A model generated the notes under the pieces. It worked only from the letters and a program-made list of their open reading frames with translations. It was not told the origin of the DNA and did not search any database. A stretch of 64,000 nt of DNA. Origin: an uncultured Micrococcales bacterium (lineage in GTDB: Bacteria; Actinomycetota; Actinomycetes; Actinomycetales; Microbacteriaceae). The translations under genes were made by a program, and so were the position numbers. Numbering within the stretch: position 1 is the first letter of the stretch; each line of letters starts with the position of its first letter. Location of the stretch: NCBI GenBank assembly GCA_903880095.1, contig CAIRNX010000028.1, positions 62,001 through 126,000 of the forward strand. The letters are read 5' to 3'. Shown in pieces: positions 17,117 through 25,609 of the stretch.

Positions 17117-18525
17117 CAGGCAAACTCCTCTGCGTGTATTTGTTTGGGTGACATTCCTAGTTGGTGCAGACTCTTCTCAACCGTTCGCGTCCAAGCTACT
17201 GGGCCACAAATGAAAACATCTGATTCGGTAACGTTTGGGGCGATTAGGCGAAGCCTCTGAAAGTCGGGAATGTTGCCGTGGCCGGACGGCAACCAAGACT
17301 TTGGGTTAGCGCGAGGGCCTTCAAGAACCCGAAGCTCGTGGCCGCGGACTCTTGAGATCGCGTCGAGTTCGTGAAGCAATGCGGCATCGTCGTTGTCGCG
17401 TGTTCGGTAAATGATGGTGATGTCACCAGGCTTGGCAACCATTGACTCTGCAAGTGCGCGAATTGGTGGAACACCAATGCCGGCGCAAATTAGGGTGACC
17501 TTCTCTTTGGTGCGGCGATCTTCGGTGAAGACCCCGTAAGGGCCTTCGAGCATCACCTTGGTGCCTACTTTGAGGTTTTGCATCAGCGCGGTGTCATCGC
17601 CGCGGTCACCAACGGTGAAGCGCACGTAGTCTTCGTTTGGTGCTGCCGAAAGTGAGAATGGGTGAGGCCTCCACCACTGCTTAGCTGTCATGATGCGAAG
17701 CAAGTAGAACTGGCCAGCCTTTGCGGTCAAATCGTGCATGTTCTTGCCACCGATGTAGATCGAGGCGGTGTCGCTCGACGAAGCGTGAATCTTGGTCACG
17801 GTGAAGCGGTGCTGAAGCATCTTGACGATTGGCTGTAAAAAGCGGAACCAGACGAGGTTGCCGCCAACGAAAACGTAGAGGGCGATCCAGAAAGCGCTTT
17901 GCAGCGGCTTGCCGGCGACATCTTGGCCAACAGAGAATTCGTGAGGCACGGCGGCTAAGACGGCAACGTAAGAAAGCAAGTGAACCAGGTACCAGGCCTC
18001 GTAGCTCAGTTTGGCGCGAGCAATCTTGATCGAGGTGATTACCACGATGATCATCGCTGCAAGCGCAACAAACGAGAGCAGGAGGTCGGTGGTCAGGTTA
18101 GCCATGACGAAGATTTCGGCGAAAATGTTTTTGCCGTCCTGCATGGCGTACTGAATCAAAGATGCCAAGAAGTGAGCAATGATGATGTACAAAACCGGCT
18201 TGCCGAGCTTTTTGTGAGCGATGGTCGTGCGGTCGTGGCCGTATAGGCGGTCAAGCCAAGGCACTCGAGCAACGAGGATCATCTGAATAAGAAGTAGGTC
18301 GGTGGCTACAAGTGCAGTGAGTCGGCTGAATGCGCCGAGAGCCGATGGGATGTCTGTGATGTTGGCGAGGCCGCCATCAATCAGGAAGCTTGCGATCACG
18401 AAGATTACGGTTGCGAACCCGACCATCTCTACGACGTCCTGGGCTCTTTTAACCCGGTTGTACTTGCCAATGCCTAGGCGAATCTTCGCCGCCGGCTTGG
18501 CTAACCGAATATCTTGCGTGTTCAT
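17113..18525 (-). CDS. Ferric reductase-like transmembrane oxidoreductase
   Basis: Membrane flavocytochrome of 470 residues. The N-terminal half has about six helices with paired histidines in AHKKLGKPVLYIIIAH and VHLLSYVAVLAAVPH that can bind two b haems across the membrane. The C-terminal half is a ferredoxin-NADP reductase fold with the FAD motif RPHPFSLS, an NAD(P) loop CAGIGVPPIRAL and a terminal CGPVAW...EEF block. I chose ATG 18525 because an AGAGGG ribosome site precedes it and the upstream extension is arginine-rich noise. It leads an operon with two FMN-binding proteins and ApbE, suggesting electrons go from cytoplasmic NAD(P)H through FAD and haem to extracellular FMN. Confidence 0.92.
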   Translation of the reverse strand: MNTQDIRLAKPAAKIRLGIGKYNRVKRAQDVVEMVGFATVIFVIASFLIDGGLANITDIPSALGAFSRLTALVATDLLLIQMILVARVPWLDRLYGHDRTTIAHKKLGKPVLYIIIAHFLASLIQYAMQDGKNIFAEIFVMANLTTDLLLSFVALAAMIIVVITSIKIARAKLSYEAWYLVHLLSYVAVLAAVPHEFSVGQDVAGKPLQSAFWIALYVFVGGNLVWFRFLQPIVKMLQHRFTVTKIHASSSDTASIYIGGKNMHDLTAKAGQFYLLRIMTAKQWWRPHPFSLSAAPNEDYVRFTVGDRGDDTALMQNLKVGTKVMLEGPYGVFTEDRRTKEKVTLICAGIGVPPIRALAESMVAKPGDITIIYRTRDNDDAALLHELDAISRVRGHELRVLEGPRANPKSWLPSGHGNIPDFQRLRLIAPNVTESDVFICGPVAWTRTVEKSLHQLGMSPKQIHAEEFAW

Positions 18526-18618
18526 ACCCTCTACTCTGCCGAAGTTTCCTGTGAGCCTCCTGAGAGCACGCTGAAGTTTTGCGCAACGTTCCTGAGAGCG
18601 CAGGAGTAATCTCAAACC

Positions 18619-19482
18619 ATGACACAGCTACCCATCACCCGCTCTTATAAGGATGCCCAAGGCATCGAGTCGTTCTTTTACGAGTGGCCGGCAGCTAAAC
18701 CTAGAGCCGTTATTCAGCTGGCACACGGGCTTGGTGAGCACGCGCGTCGTTACGACGACCTGGCTGGCTTCTTGAACCGTCAAGGTTTCAGTGTTTACGC
18801 CGACGACCACCGAGGCCATGGGCAAACAGGCATGGAGCAGGTCAACCGAGGCGAAACGAAAATGCTCGGAAACCTAGGTGAAGGCGGCATGCTGGCAACC
18901 TTCGAGGCCGTGCACGAACTCACAAAGCTGGCAAAGCGCGAAAACCCGGGTTTGCCGATGATTCTGATTGGTCACTCTTGGGGTTCGTTCATCAGTCAAA
19001 AACTGCTCAACCGCTATTCGGCTGACTACGACCTAGCCGTTCTTACCGGCACCACCCTGACAATGCCAGGAACCATGGGCGCCTTTGGGTTTAACAAGAA
19101 GTGGGACGGCCCCGATGCCACCGGTTTTGAGTGGCTAAGCCGCGACCCTCAAGTCGGCAAGGCTTTTGTTGCCGACCCTAAGACTTTCTATGCTGATGCC
19201 GCCAAGGTAATGGGTGTGATCAACTCGCTAAGACTCTTCGGTAAGCCATCGAAAGATGTTCGAGACAATCTGCCGATGTTGGTCATGGTTGGCAGCGACG
19301 ACCCGATCGGTGCCGAGAAAGGCGCAAAGGCTCTGGTTGACGCCTACCGCAAGCGCTCGGGTGTTCGAGACATCGAACTTGTGGTTTACCATGACGCCAG
19401 ACACGAAGTTTTCAACGAAACCAACCGTGACGAGGTCTTCGCAGATCTAGCCGATTGGCTAAACACGCACCTAGGCGACTAA
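18619..19482 (+). CDS. Alpha/beta hydrolase, monoacylglycerol lipase-like
   Basis: Soluble serine hydrolase of 287 residues of the Hydrolase_4 (monoglyceride lipase/lysophospholipase) type. The nucleophile elbow is GHSWGS, the acid is probably in VGSDDPIG, and the base is His in DARHEVFNE. A HGLGEHARRYDDLA oxyanion region and DHRGHG motif are family hallmarks. No signal peptide is present. The substrate is likely a glyceride or similar ester, but this is not shown by the sequence. It faces the ferric reductase gene divergently and its last 12 bases overlap the convergent acetyltransferase gene. Confidence 0.88.
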   Translation: MTQLPITRSYKDAQGIESFFYEWPAAKPRAVIQLAHGLGEHARRYDDLAGFLNRQGFSVYADDHRGHGQTGMEQVNRGETKMLGNLGEGGMLATFEAVHELTKLAKRENPGLPMILIGHSWGSFISQKLLNRYSADYDLAVLTGTTLTMPGTMGAFGFNKKWDGPDATGFEWLSRDPQVGKAFVADPKTFYADAAKVMGVINSLRLFGKPSKDVRDNLPMLVMVGSDDPIGAEKGAKALVDAYRKRSGVRDIELVVYHDARHEVFNETNRDEVFADLADWLNTHLGD

Positions 19483-19749
19483 GTCAGCGAACTCGTCGTA
19501 TCGCTCGACGAACTTGACCACGTAGGAACAAACTGGGCGCATCATTAATCCGCACGCACGGACGTCTTCGAGAGCTTCACGCATAAGAATGCCGGCGAGG
19601 TTCTTGCCCTGCTGAGCTGGATCGACTTCGGTGTGATCAAAAACTAAAACATCGCCGTCGACTTTGTAGTCTGCATGGCCAACTTTGTCGCCATCGAGCA
19701 AGATCTCGTAGCGGTGAAGGTCCTCGTTGTGAATTACTTCGGTGTTCAT
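19471..19749 (-). CDS. Small GNAT-like N-acetyltransferase (YjdJ/Gtn-type)
   Basis: Protein of 92 residues belonging to the short GNAT-like family. It has the HTEVDPAQQGKNLAGILMREAL acetyl-CoA loop (Q-x-x-G-x-A-like P-loop) and a CSYVVKFVERYDEF end where the cysteine and the Y-V-x-x-F pattern are conserved. The acceptor is unknown; relatives are thought to be single-domain acetyltransferases. It is divergent from the DNA methyltransferase gene with only 17 bases between the starts, so their promoters must overlap one another's coding regions or leaders. Confidence 0.85.
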   Translation of the reverse strand: MNTEVIHNEDLHRYEILLDGDKVGHADYKVDGDVLVFDHTEVDPAQQGKNLAGILMREALEDVRACGLMMRPVCSYVVKFVERYDEFADLVA

Positions 19750-19766
19750 GCTGTTAATCTCTTTCT

Positions 19767-20609
19767 GTGCCTAAACAAAAGAATGTCGTCCTCTTCGGAG
19801 ATAACTTGGCACACCTTCAATCTATGCCCAACGAGTCGGTTCAGCTGATTTATATCGACCCGCCATTCAATACCGGTCGCAAGCAGAGCCGCGGCAAGAG
19901 CACCAGCGTGCGCAGCGAGACGGGGCGAATCGGCTTCAAGGGCGCCCGCTATGACATCGTTCGAGAAACCGTTTTGAGCTATGACGATGACTTCGCCGAT
20001 TACTGGTCGTTCTTGGAGCCCCGACTCGAGCAGGCTTGGCGCTTGCTCAACAACACGGGCACTCTCTACCTTCACCTTGACTACCGCGAGGCTCACTACG
20101 CCAAGGTGCTTCTCGACTCACTGTTTGGGCGCGAATGCTTTTTGAACGAACTGATTTGGGCTTATGACTACGGCGCCAAGGCTCAGGGTCGCTGGCCGGC
20201 GAAGCACGACACAATTCTTGTTTATGTGAAAGACCCCGAGAATTACTACTTCAACAATGCCGAGGTCGACCGCGAGCCATACATGGCACCTGGTTTGGTA
20301 ACCAAAGAAAAGGTTGCCAAAGGCAAGTTACCTACAGACGTCTGGTGGCATACCATCGTCTCGCCTACAGGCAAAGAGAAGACCGGCTACCCAACCCAAA
20401 AGCCAGTTGGCATTTTGCGTCGAATCATTCAGGCTTCGTCTAAAAAGGGCGACCTGGTGCTCGACTTCTTCGGCGGCTCTGGCACCACCGGCGCGGTCGC
20501 AGCCGAACTTGGTCGCAGGTTCGTCCTGGTAGATCAAAACCCCGAGGCGCTTGTGGTTATGCGTAAACGCTTTGCCGACGCGAACGTCGACGTGGAGTTT
20601 CGAGACTAA
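19767..20609 (+). CDS. Site-specific DNA methyltransferase, beta class, no restriction partner
   Basis: DNA amino-methyltransferase of 280 residues. The catalytic motif DPPF (Asp31, in YIDPPFNTG) precedes the AdoMet-binding DFFGGSGTTG near residue 233-242, the order of beta-class N6-adenine/N4-cytosine enzymes; DPPF-N-T favours adenine. The target-recognition part between them is short (about 200 residues in all). The start is GTG 19767. No restriction endonuclease or specificity subunit is nearby, so it is an orphan enzyme with possibly regulatory or replication-linked roles, CcrM-like in function at most. Its last 53 bases overlap the convergent thiP gene. Confidence 0.9.
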   Translation: MPKQKNVVLFGDNLAHLQSMPNESVQLIYIDPPFNTGRKQSRGKSTSVRSETGRIGFKGARYDIVRETVLSYDDDFADYWSFLEPRLEQAWRLLNNTGTLYLHLDYREAHYAKVLLDSLFGRECFLNELIWAYDYGAKAQGRWPAKHDTILVYVKDPENYYFNNAEVDREPYMAPGLVTKEKVAKGKLPTDVWWHTIVSPTGKEKTGYPTQKPVGILRRIIQASSKKGDLVLDFFGGSGTTGAVAAELGRRFVLVDQNPEALVVMRKRFADANVDVEFRD

Positions 20610-22140
20610 CCGCTAACACCACCGCGAAGGTGAAGAACATTAGCAGTGCGCTAACGGCCATCGCCATTCCGTAGTTGTCGCCACCCGGACGCGAAATCAG
20701 CGAGTAAAGAATCGTTGGCAGTGTCGCTTGGTCACCGAAAGCCAAAAGGCTTGCGGCTCCAAATTCGCCAATCGAAACCAAGCATGCAAAAGCTGCAGCG
20801 GTCACCAGGCTCTTGCGAATCAGTGGCACCTCGATCATTCGCCAGATCTGCCAGCGCGATGCGCCCTCTGTAGCGGCAGACTCTAGCTGCGCCTTGTTGA
20901 TGCCAACGATGGAAGGGCGAACGATTCGCATAACCAGCGGAACAGCCATCACCGACTGAATTAGCGGAACAGCCAACCAGCTTTCACGAAGCGGAAACCA
21001 AGGGGTTGAGAATGTGACCAAGTAGCCGAGGCCAAGCACCACTGTTGAAATGCCTAGCGGCATCAGAAGCAATAGATCGAACACGTTTCTCCAGCGGTTG
21101 CTTTTGCCTCGACCCATAAGCCATGCCAGGAGCACACCGATGGTGACAGAGATACATGCCGATACGAGCATGTTTCTCAAACTGTTTTCGGTTGCCTGCA
21201 CAATCGAAACGTTCAGCACCTCGCGATAGCCGCGTGAGTCGAACAAGGTGAAAAAGTAGAACGCACCTTTGGATGAGTCGAATGCTCTCCAGAAGATAGA
21301 GATCATTGGAGCCAGCAAGAGCCCGAGAACAATTACGAGAGTGGTGACGGTGGCAGGTAGGTCACGTTTATCGAGCCTGAGGCGCTTCACACCATCGCCG
21401 GCGCCATCGAACTCAATGTCGTGGTGCCCGCGACGAATACTCACTGTGAAGGCCAGCACCGACAGCAGCGTCTGAATCAGTGCCAGTGCAGATGTGCGCG
21501 GTAGATCAAGCATGCCAATGGCCGCATTTGCGATGTCGGTCTCAAGCGAGTGAATCAAACCACCACCGACCATCAAGATGATTCCGTAGCTGGTTGCGCA
21601 GTACAAAAAGATGGTCGCGGTCGCGGCGATGACCGAGCCGCGCAACTGAGGCAACACAATGCTCACGAAGGTTCTGAATCTTCCGGCACCTGAAAGCTCG
21701 GCCGCTTCTTCGGTGGACTGGTCTAGCTCAGACCACTGGCCACCGATGGTTCGAACAGCCAGCGAGTAGTTGATGAACACGTGGGCAACGATGATCCAAA
21801 GCGCATAAGTTGTATTCCATTTATGGAATGAACTAAATGCTGTTGCAACAACAACTGTCGGCAACATGAACGGAACCGTTATCAGCGCGCGAACAATCTT
21901 CTGGCCCTTGAACTTGCGACGGTAGAGAACGTAGGCACCCGGCACGCCTAGAACCAAACAGATTGCGGTCGAAACACCTGCCTGCCAAACCGTGAACCAC
22001 AGTACGTCGAGAGTACGAGCGTCGAGAATGTCGTGAATCCAATTGCGGCTGAAGCCCTTGCTGAGAATCGTTACCAGCGGCCAGTAGAACAGAACCCCGA
22101 TAAAAACCATCGGGGCTGCCCAGGCTAGCCTTTTAGCCAA
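20557..22140 (-). CDS. thiP: Thiamine ABC transporter permease, two-domain (ThiP)
   Basis: Polytopic permease of 527 residues made of two fused binding-protein-dependent transport domains with about twelve helices. Each half carries an EAA loop that contacts the ATPase: EEAAELSGAGRF in the first half and ESAATEGASRW in the second. This fused architecture is that of ThiP and FbpB permeases. The TPP riboswitch in front of its partner thiB points to thiamine or its phosphates as substrate rather than iron. It overlaps thiB by eight bases. No ATPase gene (thiQ) follows; downstream on this strand the 3' end is overlapped by the methyltransferase gene. Confidence 0.9.
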   Translation of the reverse strand: MAKRLAWAAPMVFIGVLFYWPLVTILSKGFSRNWIHDILDARTLDVLWFTVWQAGVSTAICLVLGVPGAYVLYRRKFKGQKIVRALITVPFMLPTVVVATAFSSFHKWNTTYALWIIVAHVFINYSLAVRTIGGQWSELDQSTEEAAELSGAGRFRTFVSIVLPQLRGSVIAATATIFLYCATSYGIILMVGGGLIHSLETDIANAAIGMLDLPRTSALALIQTLLSVLAFTVSIRRGHHDIEFDGAGDGVKRLRLDKRDLPATVTTLVIVLGLLLAPMISIFWRAFDSSKGAFYFFTLFDSRGYREVLNVSIVQATENSLRNMLVSACISVTIGVLLAWLMGRGKSNRWRNVFDLLLLMPLGISTVVLGLGYLVTFSTPWFPLRESWLAVPLIQSVMAVPLVMRIVRPSIVGINKAQLESAATEGASRWQIWRMIEVPLIRKSLVTAAAFACLVSIGEFGAASLLAFGDQATLPTILYSLISRPGGDNYGMAMAVSALLMFFTFAVVLAVSLETPRRRSRRQSVYA

Positions 22141-23080
22141 AGAGCTTGCTCCAGGCGTTTAGCCAAGACTCGCGGTGCTGACTGATCTTGAGGTTCTCAC
22201 CGAGTACCGAAGTTGCTCCCGGCGCCTTGGTGGCCCATGACTCAGGAATCGCTGCGCCTTTGTTCACCGGGTAGACGTACATCGAGGCAGGCATCGAGTT
22301 TTGAAACTTTAGCTCGGTTAGCCACTTGATCAACTTTGCGGCTCCGCTCGGGTTATTTGCGCCCTTCAAAGTGGCGGCGTATTCGGTCTGCCTAAAGCAA
22401 CCGCCCAAGATGGCTGCCGTGTTGGCTTCGTCGGCTGGCGACGACGAGTAGCTCAGAACGATTGGGTAGTCACCCTTGCCAGCCGAACCAGAGAAGTCTG
22501 TGTAGTAGGCGTCTTCCCAGCCGGCATCAACCTTCACGCCGTTCGACTTGAGGGCCTTCCAGTAGCGCAACCACTTTCCTTCGCCAAACTGAGCAACGGT
22601 TGCAGCCAAGAAGCCGAGCCCGGTCGAAGACGTCGTTGGGTTCTCAATCACCGTCAGGTTTTTGTAAGCCGGCAGGGTGAGCTGCTGCCACGAGGTCGGC
22701 GCGGCGACACCGTGCGACTCAAACCAACTCTTGTCGTAGTTGAAGCAGATGTCGGCATAGTCAATCGCTTGGACAGAAGAATCGTCGAGAACCTTGTTGT
22801 CGGTTGCTTTACCAATGAAGGTGTTGTCGATGCCATAAACGGCGTCGACGATCGGGTCGTCTTTGGTGAGCACGAGCTTGTTGGTGAGCGCGCCGGCGTC
22901 GCCTGCCTTAACGATGGTTAGCTTCAGCCCGCTCGACTTCTCGAAATCGGCAATGAGTGCCTTAGTGATCACGACAGAGTCGTGGGTGGCAAGAACTACT
23001 TCGTTGTTTGATTTGGCGCTGCAGCCCGTAAGCAGTAATCCAGCGGTTGCAATGTATGCGATTTTTGGAATACGAAACAT
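22133..23080 (-). CDS. thiB: Thiamine-binding lipoprotein (ThiB)
   Basis: Extracellular solute-binding protein of 315 residues. A lipobox LLLTGC places the lipidated cysteine at residue 20, so it is tethered to the membrane face. The LATHDSVVITKALIADFEK opening and DAVYGIDNTF segment are typical of ThiB-like proteins. It delivers substrate to ThiP. Expression should fall when TPP is plentiful, because a TPP aptamer ends at its ribosome-binding site (GGAAGGAG, about 23085-23092). Confidence 0.92.
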   Translation of the reverse strand: MFRIPKIAYIATAGLLLTGCSAKSNNEVVLATHDSVVITKALIADFEKSSGLKLTIVKAGDAGALTNKLVLTKDDPIVDAVYGIDNTFIGKATDNKVLDDSSVQAIDYADICFNYDKSWFESHGVAAPTSWQQLTLPAYKNLTVIENPTTSSTGLGFLAATVAQFGEGKWLRYWKALKSNGVKVDAGWEDAYYTDFSGSAGKGDYPIVLSYSSSPADEANTAAILGGCFRQTEYAATLKGANNPSGAAKLIKWLTELKFQNSMPASMYVYPVNKGAAIPESWATKAPGATSVLGENLKISQHRESWLNAWSKLFG

Positions 23081-23087
23081 TCCAAAC

Positions 23088-23170
23088 TCCTTCCTACGCC
23101 GGTATTACCCGGATCAGGTTTAACGGTCGGTGACTTGCGTCACCCTCTCAGCCCGAAAGCTCCCGTGTGT
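23088..23170 (-). promoter_or_regulatory. TPP (thiamine pyrophosphate) riboswitch
   Basis: On the minus strand the leader of thiB contains the conserved TPP aptamer cores: GGGAGC, then GGGCTGAGAGG, then ACCTGATCCGGGTAATACC, and CGGCGTAGGAA. The CTGAGAG and CCTGAT...GTAATACC...CGTAGGA blocks are diagnostic. The aptamer's 3' arm runs straight into the thiB Shine-Dalgarno sequence, and no U-rich terminator follows, so control is most likely by blocking translation initiation. This makes the thiBP genes thiamine-uptake genes. Confidence 0.95.
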
Positions 23171-23192
23171 TTATTAACTTGTTGGAACTAGG

Positions 23193-24881
23193 TTAGTGCC
23201 CGGCTGCAGCTGCAGCTGCTTCTTCTGCTGCCGACTTGGTGCGAAGAACTGCAGCTTTGATGAAGAACGAAATAATGAATGCAACTGCTACCACTGCTGC
23301 GGCACATACGAAAACCGTTACAGCCGACTGAGCGAAGCCCATTAGGAACGGGCGTGCAAGTCGAGGGTCAAGGTGAGTCAAGAACGAAGAGTCCGAGTTG
23401 AGCTTTTCACCTAACGCAGCTGGGTTCTTCTGCGCCTCGACCAAGAACTTAACGTTTGGGTTGTTCGCCGTGTACTTTCCGGTCATTAGCCCGCCCAGGT
23501 ACTGCTTGCCAGCTGCTAGCACGCCGCGCTTGACGTCAGTGTTGTCGTTAGCGGCCTTGATGTTGTCAGGCAGGTTGTTGAACAGAATCGAAACGAAGAC
23601 AGCTACACCGAGAGTTCCACCCATTTGACGGAAGAACATGCTCGACGAGGTCGCAACACCGATGTCGCTCGCTGGAACCGAGTTCTGGGCCGAAAGGGTG
23701 AGTGTCTGCATTAGCTGACCAAGACCCATACCGATGATGACCATCGAGATCGACATGATCCAAATCGGGGTGTTGTATTGGTAGGCAAAGAGGCTCACGT
23801 AGCCGAGCATCAGCATTCCGGTACCGATCGACATGAATGGCTTGTACTTACCGGTGCGGCTGGTTACCTGACCGCTGACCATGGTTGCAGTCATCATTCC
23901 GAGAACCATAGGTAGCATTAGCAGACCCGACTGGGTCGGGGTCACTCCGTTAACAATCTGTAGCAGTAGCGGAAGCGTCATCATTCCACCGAACATTCCG
24001 ATACCTACGATGACACCGAGGATGGTGGTCAGGGTGAAGGTGCGGTTGTTGAATAGACGTAGCGGAAGAATCGCTTCTACACCGGCTGCGCGCTCTGCAA
24101 GCACGAAGGCCAAGATACCGACGGCGCTAATTACGTACATGGCGATCGAACCGCCGCTAGCCCAGCCCCAGGTGCGGCCGTTCTCGGCAACTAGGAGCAT
24201 AGGAACAACGCCGATAACAATCGTCACTGCGCCTAGCCAGTCAATACGGTGCTTCACAGGGGTGTGAGGCACGTGCAGGAACTTCCAGACGAGGAACAGT
24301 GCAACGGCACCTAGTGGAACGTTGATTAGGAAGATGTACTTCCAACCAGCGATGCCGAGAATCTGGCCGGCACCGGCGAACATGCCACCTACAACCGGGC
24401 CAAGAACGCTCGAGGTTGCGAAGACGGCGAGGATGTAGCCCTGGTAGCGGGCGCGCTCGCGAGGCGAGGCGATGTCAGAAAGAATTGTGATTGCCAGTGC
24501 AAACAGACCACCAGCACCGAGACCCTGAACCGCACGGAATGCCGCTAGCTGGTACATCGTGCCTGCGAACGCCGAAAGCAGCGAACCGAACACGAAGATG
24601 CTGATCGCGATGATGAATAGGCGGCGACGTCCGAAGATGTCACCGAGTTTTCCGTAGATCGGGGTCGAGATGGTCGAGGTGATTAGGTAGGCGGTGGTTA
24701 CCCAGGCCTGGAGCTCAAGACCCTTAAGGTCGTCTGCGATGGTTCGCATTGCTGTACCAACGACGCTCTGGTCGAGGGCCGAGAGGAACATGCCAGCCAT
24801 TAGGCCGACTAGAACGAGCAAGATCTCTTTGTGAGACATCTGGCCAGCAACTGGTTTTTTCGCACTTGAAGACAAGGGCAA
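23193..24881 (-). CDS. MFS transporter, DHA2 (EmrB/QacA) drug exporter family
   Basis: Membrane exporter of 562 residues with about fourteen predicted helices. Family markers are the LDQSVVGTAMRTI start of helix 1, the GKLGDIFGRRRLF loop between helices 2 and 3 (motif A), and VLGPVVGGMFA (motif C of drug:H+ antiporters). The C-terminus is alanine-rich and cytoplasmic. Substrates are unknown; the family moves drugs, dyes or metabolites with proton exchange. It starts 32 bases from the divergent VanY gene, and lies upstream of the riboswitch on the same strand, with no terminator visible between them. Confidence 0.9.
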   Translation of the reverse strand: MPLSSSAKKPVAGQMSHKEILLVLVGLMAGMFLSALDQSVVGTAMRTIADDLKGLELQAWVTTAYLITSTISTPIYGKLGDIFGRRRLFIIAISIFVFGSLLSAFAGTMYQLAAFRAVQGLGAGGLFALAITILSDIASPRERARYQGYILAVFATSSVLGPVVGGMFAGAGQILGIAGWKYIFLINVPLGAVALFLVWKFLHVPHTPVKHRIDWLGAVTIVIGVVPMLLVAENGRTWGWASGGSIAMYVISAVGILAFVLAERAAGVEAILPLRLFNNRTFTLTTILGVIVGIGMFGGMMTLPLLLQIVNGVTPTQSGLLMLPMVLGMMTATMVSGQVTSRTGKYKPFMSIGTGMLMLGYVSLFAYQYNTPIWIMSISMVIIGMGLGQLMQTLTLSAQNSVPASDIGVATSSSMFFRQMGGTLGVAVFVSILFNNLPDNIKAANDNTDVKRGVLAAGKQYLGGLMTGKYTANNPNVKFLVEAQKNPAALGEKLNSDSSFLTHLDPRLARPFLMGFAQSAVTVFVCAAAVVAVAFIISFFIKAAVLRTKSAAEEAAAAAAGH

Positions 24882-24913
24882 CTCTTTTCTTTTCGAAAGT
24901 TAGGCTAGAAGCC

Positions 24914-25609
24914 ATGTTGAAGAAAACGTTCGGGACAATGGCCACTGCATTAGCACTGGCTTCAATTCTAAGCGCCAGCACCCAAGCAACCGCCGTTGAC
25001 GGGTTCGATACAACCCAACACTCTTTAACCGCGGCGAATTCCCCATGGGTTGTGGTTAACAAAAAGCATCCACTCAACCCAATCCAATACGTTCCAGCCA
25101 ACCTGGTTACCCCGAAACAGTTCAACGGCGGAGGGTTGCGCCTAGCTAAGCCGGCGGCGGACGCATTCTTGAAACTCGCGCTAGCCGGCAAGGCGGCGGG
25201 GGTAGGCTCAATTTCGATCGCGAGCGGCTACCGTTCATACACCCGCCAGGTTGCAGTTCACGCCGAAGACGTTCGCAAATTCGGTCTCATCGCAGGCGAA
25301 AAGCTGGCCGCGCGTCCCGGTTTTAGTGAACACCAAACCGGCTTGGCTATTGATGTTTGGGCGCCAACTCAGGGGTGCCGAATCAGGGTTTGCTTTTCGA
25401 CGACCAAGGCTGGCAAGTGGCTAAAGGCCAACGCCTGGAAGTACGGTTTCATCATTCGCTACCCAGATGGCTCATACCCAATCACCGGCTACCAGTTCGA
25501 ACCTTGGCATATTCGCTTCGTTGGCTCTGAGCTCACCACAAAGATGCACTCGACAGGCGAGACAATTCTGGAGCGGTTCTGGGAATACCCGGCTTCGCCG
25601 AAGTACTAA
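24914..25609 (+). CDS. D-alanyl-D-alanine carboxypeptidase, M15B (VanY-like), secreted
   Basis: Secreted zinc carboxypeptidase of 231 residues that trims terminal D-Ala from peptidoglycan stems. From ATG 24914 the protein begins with a signal peptide (LKKTFGTMATALALASILSASTQA, cleavage after about residue 26). The M15 zinc site is visible as SEHQTGLAIDVW (His, Asp) and EPWHIRF (third His), and the SGYRSYTRQ substrate motif is intact. Upstream in-frame sequence back to 24749 is antisense to the MFS gene and is not coding. Its stop overlaps the convergent pgm stop by four bases. Confidence 0.92.
   Translation: MLKKTFGTMATALALASILSASTQATAVDGFDTTQHSLTAANSPWVVVNKKHPLNPIQYVPANLVTPKQFNGGGLRLAKPAADAFLKLALAGKAAGVGSISIASGYRSYTRQVAVHAEDVRKFGLIAGEKLAARPGFSEHQTGLAIDVWAPTQGCRIRVCFSTTKAGKWLKANAWKYGFIIRYPDGSYPITGYQFEPWHIRFVGSELTTKMHSTGETILERFWEYPASPKY

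Noticed and set aside
16734-17213. Plus-strand frame of about 159 codons over the FMN-binding linker
   Set aside because: It is a shadow of the Pro/Thr/Lys-rich linker read backwards, giving Gly/Val/Phe-rich low-complexity sequence and no ribosome site.
23088-23170. TPP riboswitch as part of the MFS gene's 3' region only
   Set aside because: The conserved blocks read on the minus strand toward thiB and end at its ribosome site, so it is the thiB leader.
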